This document shows positions 13,953 to 16,909 of a stretch of 16,909 nt of DNA, one piece after another (position 1 is the stretch's first letter; the number at the start of each line of letters is the position of its first letter). The notes under the pieces were generated by a model that worked only from the letters and a program-made list of their open reading frames with translations, had not been told where the DNA came from and did no database searches. A program made the translations under genes and the position numbers. This DNA comes from an uncultured Pseudomonadales bacterium (GTDB taxonomy: Bacteria; Pseudomonadota; Gammaproteobacteria; Pseudomonadales; Cellvibrionaceae), in the NCBI GenBank assembly GCA_938048505.1, contig CALIUX010000323.1:1-16909 (forward strand), given 5' to 3'.

Positions 13953-15491
13953 TTAAGCCTTTGCCTCACGGCGCTTAATCAAATCCGCCTCGACTTCAGC
14001 CATACGGCGCGTATTAAGGGGGTAGAAGACCAAGAGTGCTATGGCACTAAAAGCAAAGAGTGAAGGAATCCAGCTCATTAAAGAAATCATGCCGGGCTTA
14101 GCTTGGGCATGGGTTGTCTCATCTGTTCCAACATAGCCGTAACTGGCCAATACAAGCAGTACTAAAGCTGCAGCAAAGCCACCGCCCATCTTTTGGATAA
14201 AGCTACCGGCCGAATAGAATAAACCCGTTGCTCTACGGCCATGCTTCCATTCTGAATAATCTGCCGCATCACCCAGCATACTAAACGTTAATACCGGCAT
14301 AAAAGCAGCAAAGAATTCAGCCGCAACACCAATCGTAAAGACCGCTGTAACATTACCCTCATCAACAAAGTAAATCATGGTTGTTAGCACACCGGAGACA
14401 ATCAATGAGATAGCAAAGAGCGCTTTTTTACCTAAAATCTGCGTGAGGTAACCGGCAACAATTGCAGCAATAATAGAGGCAATAAGAATCGCTAAAAAGA
14501 ATTTACCACCCAGTGATGCATCCCCCATCACATACGTAAAATAGTAAGCGACTGTTGTATAGCGAATGCCGTTAAAGAACATCGTAAAAAGCCCTAAACC
14601 CAGAACCATCAACCAAGGCTTATTGGTAATCAAATCGATGATATCGCGCTGAGTCGGCGTGAGCTCTTCGCGTGGCTTCTTCACAAATTTATAAATCAAA
14701 AATGCCGTTCCAATCGCTGCAATACCAAAAGCAATGCCACTGGTTAATGATCGCTCGACAAAAAACCAAGACATCACACCAAGTGGAATGCACAACACCG
14801 CTACGTTTTTAAGCATCTCACCATAGGTGCCTTGAACTTGGTCTTCTGGAGCTTGAACAACACGTTCTTTGGTAGTGAAAAATGTAATGAAGCATAACAA
14901 AACTAATAGTGCCGCAAACACATACATGGTTTTTTGATAACCTTCTGCATCATTTCCTTGGCCAAAATAAGCCACCATATCGGGTGTAAAACTCATCACC
15001 AATGCACCACCACAAAAAGCGCCTGCAAAGCGGTAGCCCGATAAAATGGTTCTTTCTGTATGGCTAGGCGTCATAACGCCCATTAAGGCAGAGTACGGTA
15101 CATTATTAACGGTATAAGCGAGCGTTAAACCAATATAAGTAAAGTATGCCCATACAAGCTTCATTGCAGGGCTAACATCCGGTGTGGTGAAGGCCAAAAC
15201 CATAAACAGCCCCAGTACCGGTGCAGACCATAATATCCAAGGTCTGAATTTACCGTGCTTTGAGGTGGTGCGATCTGCCACCATACCCATGATAATATCG
15301 GTAATACCGTCTGATAGACGCACCATCAACAAGAGTGTTGCAGCCGCAGCCGCCGATATTCCCAATGTATCGGTATAAAATACCGCAATATATGCCAGCA
15401 CACCGCGCCAAACTAAATTTGCTGCGGCATCCCCCATGGCGTAACCGCTCTTTTCGATAAAAGAGAGTTTATGTGAAGCTGTTGTAGCCAT
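13953..15491 (-). CDS. GPH-family sugar:cation symporter (MelB/XynB-like MFS)
   Basis: The protein has 512 residues and about twelve membrane helices. The glycoside-pentoside-hexuronide:cation symporter signature is L-S-D-G-I-T-D-I-I-M-G followed by H-G-K-F-R-P-W-I-L (59-87). D61 and D65 correspond to the cation-site aspartates of MelB. N-N-V-P-Y-S-A-L-M-G and the later M-L-G-D-A-A-D-Y-S-E-W also belong to the family. It imports a glycoside or sugar with sodium or protons; the substrate cannot be read from sequence. It is about 40 residues longer than MelB because of an enlarged middle region and loop near the C-terminus. No glycosidase is adjacent. GAGGTAGG lies just upstream of the ATG. Confidence 0.9.
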   Translation of the reverse strand: MATTASHKLSFIEKSGYAMGDAAANLVWRGVLAYIAVFYTDTLGISAAAAATLLLMVRLSDGITDIIMGMVADRTTSKHGKFRPWILWSAPVLGLFMVLAFTTPDVSPAMKLVWAYFTYIGLTLAYTVNNVPYSALMGVMTPSHTERTILSGYRFAGAFCGGALVMSFTPDMVAYFGQGNDAEGYQKTMYVFAALLVLLCFITFFTTKERVVQAPEDQVQGTYGEMLKNVAVLCIPLGVMSWFFVERSLTSGIAFGIAAIGTAFLIYKFVKKPREELTPTQRDIIDLITNKPWLMVLGLGLFTMFFNGIRYTTVAYYFTYVMGDASLGGKFFLAILIASIIAAIVAGYLTQILGKKALFAISLIVSGVLTTMIYFVDEGNVTAVFTIGVAAEFFAAFMPVLTFSMLGDAADYSEWKHGRRATGLFYSAGSFIQKMGGGFAAALVLLVLASYGYVGTDETTHAQAKPGMISLMSWIPSLFAFSAIALLVFYPLNTRRMAEVEADLIKRREAKA

Positions 15492-15813
15492 TGACCTACC
15501 TCATTATTGTTATGACACCCAGTCTCATGGCCACTGAGTGCGATTGGTATTGTTATTTTTAATCGGTTTTAGTTGATTAGCGTGCACAATGCGAGCCCTG
15601 ATTCCCCCGTTCAGTGAACAAGTGTGACCACAAAGAAAGACGCATAGTCAAAAAGACGACAAGTCACAATAGCATTGAAGCTTGAGCATATAAAGTATCA
15701 TGCAAGCGTAAACAGAAGTGGTTCGCCAGACAGCGTAATAATCAAACCAGTGTACGGGAAAGTGATCAGAACACGTTACCGGCATCATGCCCAAATAAAC
15801 AACGACACCGATA
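15492..15813. other. Intergenic region upstream of the symporter gene
   Basis: About 320 bases between the regulator stop and the symporter start show no convincing gene. A 70-codon minus-strand frame (15648-15860) overlaps the regulator end and looks like no known protein. The leader and promoter of the symporter must lie at the low-coordinate end. TAATC and GATTA (15560-15564 and 15575-15579) form an inverted repeat with a 10-base centre about 70 bases before the start codon, a weak operator candidate. I see no clear -35/-10 pair. Confidence 0.35.
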
Positions 15814-16494
15814 TCATTTTTTACATCGCGCCATAAAATCATGTAAAGAGCATTGATCATGCGTACTAAACGTCTGCTCTGTTACATGAATATCAGTAAA
15901 ACGATCAATGCGAAATGAACGATAATCATCTCTTAAGCAACACCATGCCGCTAGCGTCCAGACGTTACCCCAAAAGAATAAGCCCAACGGAAAAATCCTA
16001 CGCTCTGAGTGTTCTTGCTGAAGTGATTGATATTGAACCTGTATAACATGCTTGGCTTTGATCGCTGAGCGCAACAATTCGCTGGGGTTATTGTCATCCT
16101 TAAAATCACGAAATATCGGCACTGCAAAGGGTAAATCATCACCTATGCTTTTGAGTTCTTGCGGTAGCGCACCCAAAATTTTATTCAGGGCACTATGAGC
16201 TGAAGTGGTTAACTGCTGGTCACTCCAGGCTTTGACCATTTTAATGCCCAGCATCAATGCCTCTACTTCATGCGCATCAAACATCAGCGGAGGCAGTTCA
16301 AAGGTACGGTAAATTCGATAACCCACACCCGCCTCACCTTCTATTGGAATACCTGACGCTTCGAGCTTTTGTACATCGCGGTAAATGGTACGCAGTGATA
16401 CATCAAACTCATCCGCCAGTTGCTGCGCGGTTAATACTGTTTTGCGATTGCGCAGCAAGTTAACAATTTGAAGTAAGCGTTCAGTTTGCTTCAT
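15814..16494 (-). CDS. YafY-type HTH/WYL transcriptional regulator
   Basis: The 226-residue protein starts with a DNA-binding helix-turn-helix of the HTH_11/DeoR type (5-60; L-T-A-Q-Q-L-A-D-E-F then S-L-R-T-I-Y-R-D-V-Q-K-L, ending G-V-G-Y-R-I). The sensory WYL domain (about 137-205) has the core G-N-V-W-T-L-A-A-W (176-184), where the name-giving W-Y-L is W-T-L, and F-R-I-D-R-F (194-199). Such proteins bind a small ligand or nucleic acid fragment and regulate nearby genes. The upstream ABM-like gene is 68 bases away on the same strand. The ribosome site is weak, so translation may depend on coupling. It may also act on the symporter gene downstream, which is inference. Confidence 0.9.
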   Translation of the reverse strand: MKQTERLLQIVNLLRNRKTVLTAQQLADEFDVSLRTIYRDVQKLEASGIPIEGEAGVGYRIYRTFELPPLMFDAHEVEALMLGIKMVKAWSDQQLTTSAHSALNKILGALPQELKSIGDDLPFAVPIFRDFKDDNNPSELLRSAIKAKHVIQVQYQSLQQEHSERRIFPLGLFFWGNVWTLAAWCCLRDDYRSFRIDRFTDIHVTEQTFSTHDQCSLHDFMARCKK

Positions 16495-16513
16495 AAGCTA
16501 TCAACCTGGGCAA

Positions 16514-16546
16514 GACAAGGGTGGATTGATCAAAATCACCCTTGTC
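16514..16546. promoter_or_regulatory. 10-bp inverted repeat between the ABM-like and WYL genes
   Basis: GACAAGGGTG (16514-16523) and CACCCTTGTC (16537-16546) are perfect complements. With one bulged G the pairing extends inward through GATT/AATC. No T run follows on either strand, so an operator or an RNA attenuating hairpin fits better than a terminator. Confidence 0.45.
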
Positions 16547-16562
16547 AGGGCGGGTTATATCA

Positions 16563-16889
16563 TTAAGCCGGGGACTGCTGCATTTCGGGGTAAACTTGAG
16601 AAACAATAGTCGCTTGGTGAACATTCAGCGTTTTAGCATCAATTGTTTTCATAATATTGTCCATAATTTTTTCTCCCATCAGAGGCTCCGCTGCTCCTGC
16701 TGATTGTACCGAATCCCAATAGACAATATCGAGCCATTCTCCATTCTCTTGCTCAGCAACCGACCGATAAACAAAGCCCTTTATTGTCAATAATAGCTGA
16801 TCCATTTCTTGGCTCAATGCCAAAAATACATCTCGCTTGATCGCGCTATTGAGAGAAAACCGATACGTTTTAACAATATATTCAGACAT
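16563..16889 (-). CDS. Small dimeric alpha/beta-barrel (ABM-like) protein
   Basis: The 108-residue product has the length and strand-helix pattern of antibiotic-biosynthesis-monooxygenase-like proteins. Strand Y-I-V-K-T-Y-R-F-S-L is followed by a helix with F-L-A-L-S-Q-E-M-D-Q, then G-F-V-Y-R-S-V-A-E-Q, then W-L-D-I-V-Y-W-D-S, which is characteristic, and a helix with M-D-N-I-M. Members of this fold are monooxygenases, degradative enzymes or ligand binders; no catalytic residue identifies a reaction here. Small proteins of this sort often accompany YafY-type regulators, as here, and may be the controlled gene or a ligand-handling partner. TAGGAG lies six bases before the ATG. The promoter is outside the window. 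Confidence 0.72.
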   Translation of the reverse strand: MSEYIVKTYRFSLNSAIKRDVFLALSQEMDQLLLTIKGFVYRSVAEQENGEWLDIVYWDSVQSAGAAEPLMGEKIMDNIMKTIDAKTLNVHQATIVSQVYPEMQQSPA

Positions 16890-16909
16890 AACTACTCCTA
16901 AAGTGAAAG

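Noticed and set aside
15648..15860. 70-codon minus-strand frame downstream of the WYL gene
   Set aside because: It overlaps the end of the WYL gene in another frame and shows no domain or ribosome site.
1..16909. Mobile element, prophage, CRISPR or attachment site
   Set aside because: No transposase, integrase, phage gene, spaced repeat array or duplicated tRNA end was found on either strand.

Overview
The window looks like chromosomal DNA of a moderately AT-rich, free-living gammaproteobacterium. Supporting genes are a fused IIA-HPr-EI PTS protein with its GlcNAc permease, a DUF2799 lipoprotein, a 451-residue glutathione reductase, a Prx5-type peroxiredoxin and BLUF and roadblock proteins. 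Shine-Dalgarno sites, TTGACA/TATAAT-like promoters and Rho-independent terminators are of ordinary bacterial type. I cannot name the genus. I see no insertion sequence, phage gene, CRISPR array, tRNA or rRNA.

Layout, left to right. 1-522: end of a small periplasmic PstS-like protein (5' end outside the window) and a strong terminator. 848-2262 (+): an SPFH/band-7 membrane protein with a long coiled coil, broken by a one-base frameshift near 1591. 2493-3312 (+): a ChrR-like double cupin whose promoter carries a 24-bp near-palindrome resembling a TetR-type operator. 3457-7981 (+): nagF and nagE, a complete PEP-to-sugar phosphotransfer chain in two proteins. The permease ends in two IIB domains, and the second has no phosphorylatable cysteine. 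A bidirectional terminator at 8001-8040 separates nagE from the convergent gor. 8073-10077 (-): prx5 then gor, a thiol peroxidase and the enzyme that regenerates its likely reductant, glutathione. 10431-11174 (+): a cysteine-rich DUF2799 lipoprotein with a coiled-coil tail.

11562-13809 (+) is the most interesting part. It is a compact operon of a BLUF blue-light receptor with an unassigned C-terminal module, an MglA/COG2229-like small GTPase, and two different roadblock/LC7 (MglB-like) proteins. The BLUF stop codon abuts the GTPase start, and the next gap is 13 nt. A clear promoter at 11508-11537 is surrounded by direct and inverted repeats. The simplest reading is a light-gated small-GTPase switch: BLUF senses blue light, the GTPase is the switch, and the roadblock proteins act as regulator or scaffold. 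The output is not visible here; polarity or surface motility, as for MglA/MglB, is only an analogy.

13953-16889 (-): a GPH-family sugar:cation symporter, a YafY-type HTH/WYL regulator and a small dimeric alpha/beta-barrel (ABM-like) protein. The last two probably form an operon, with a 10-bp inverted repeat between them.
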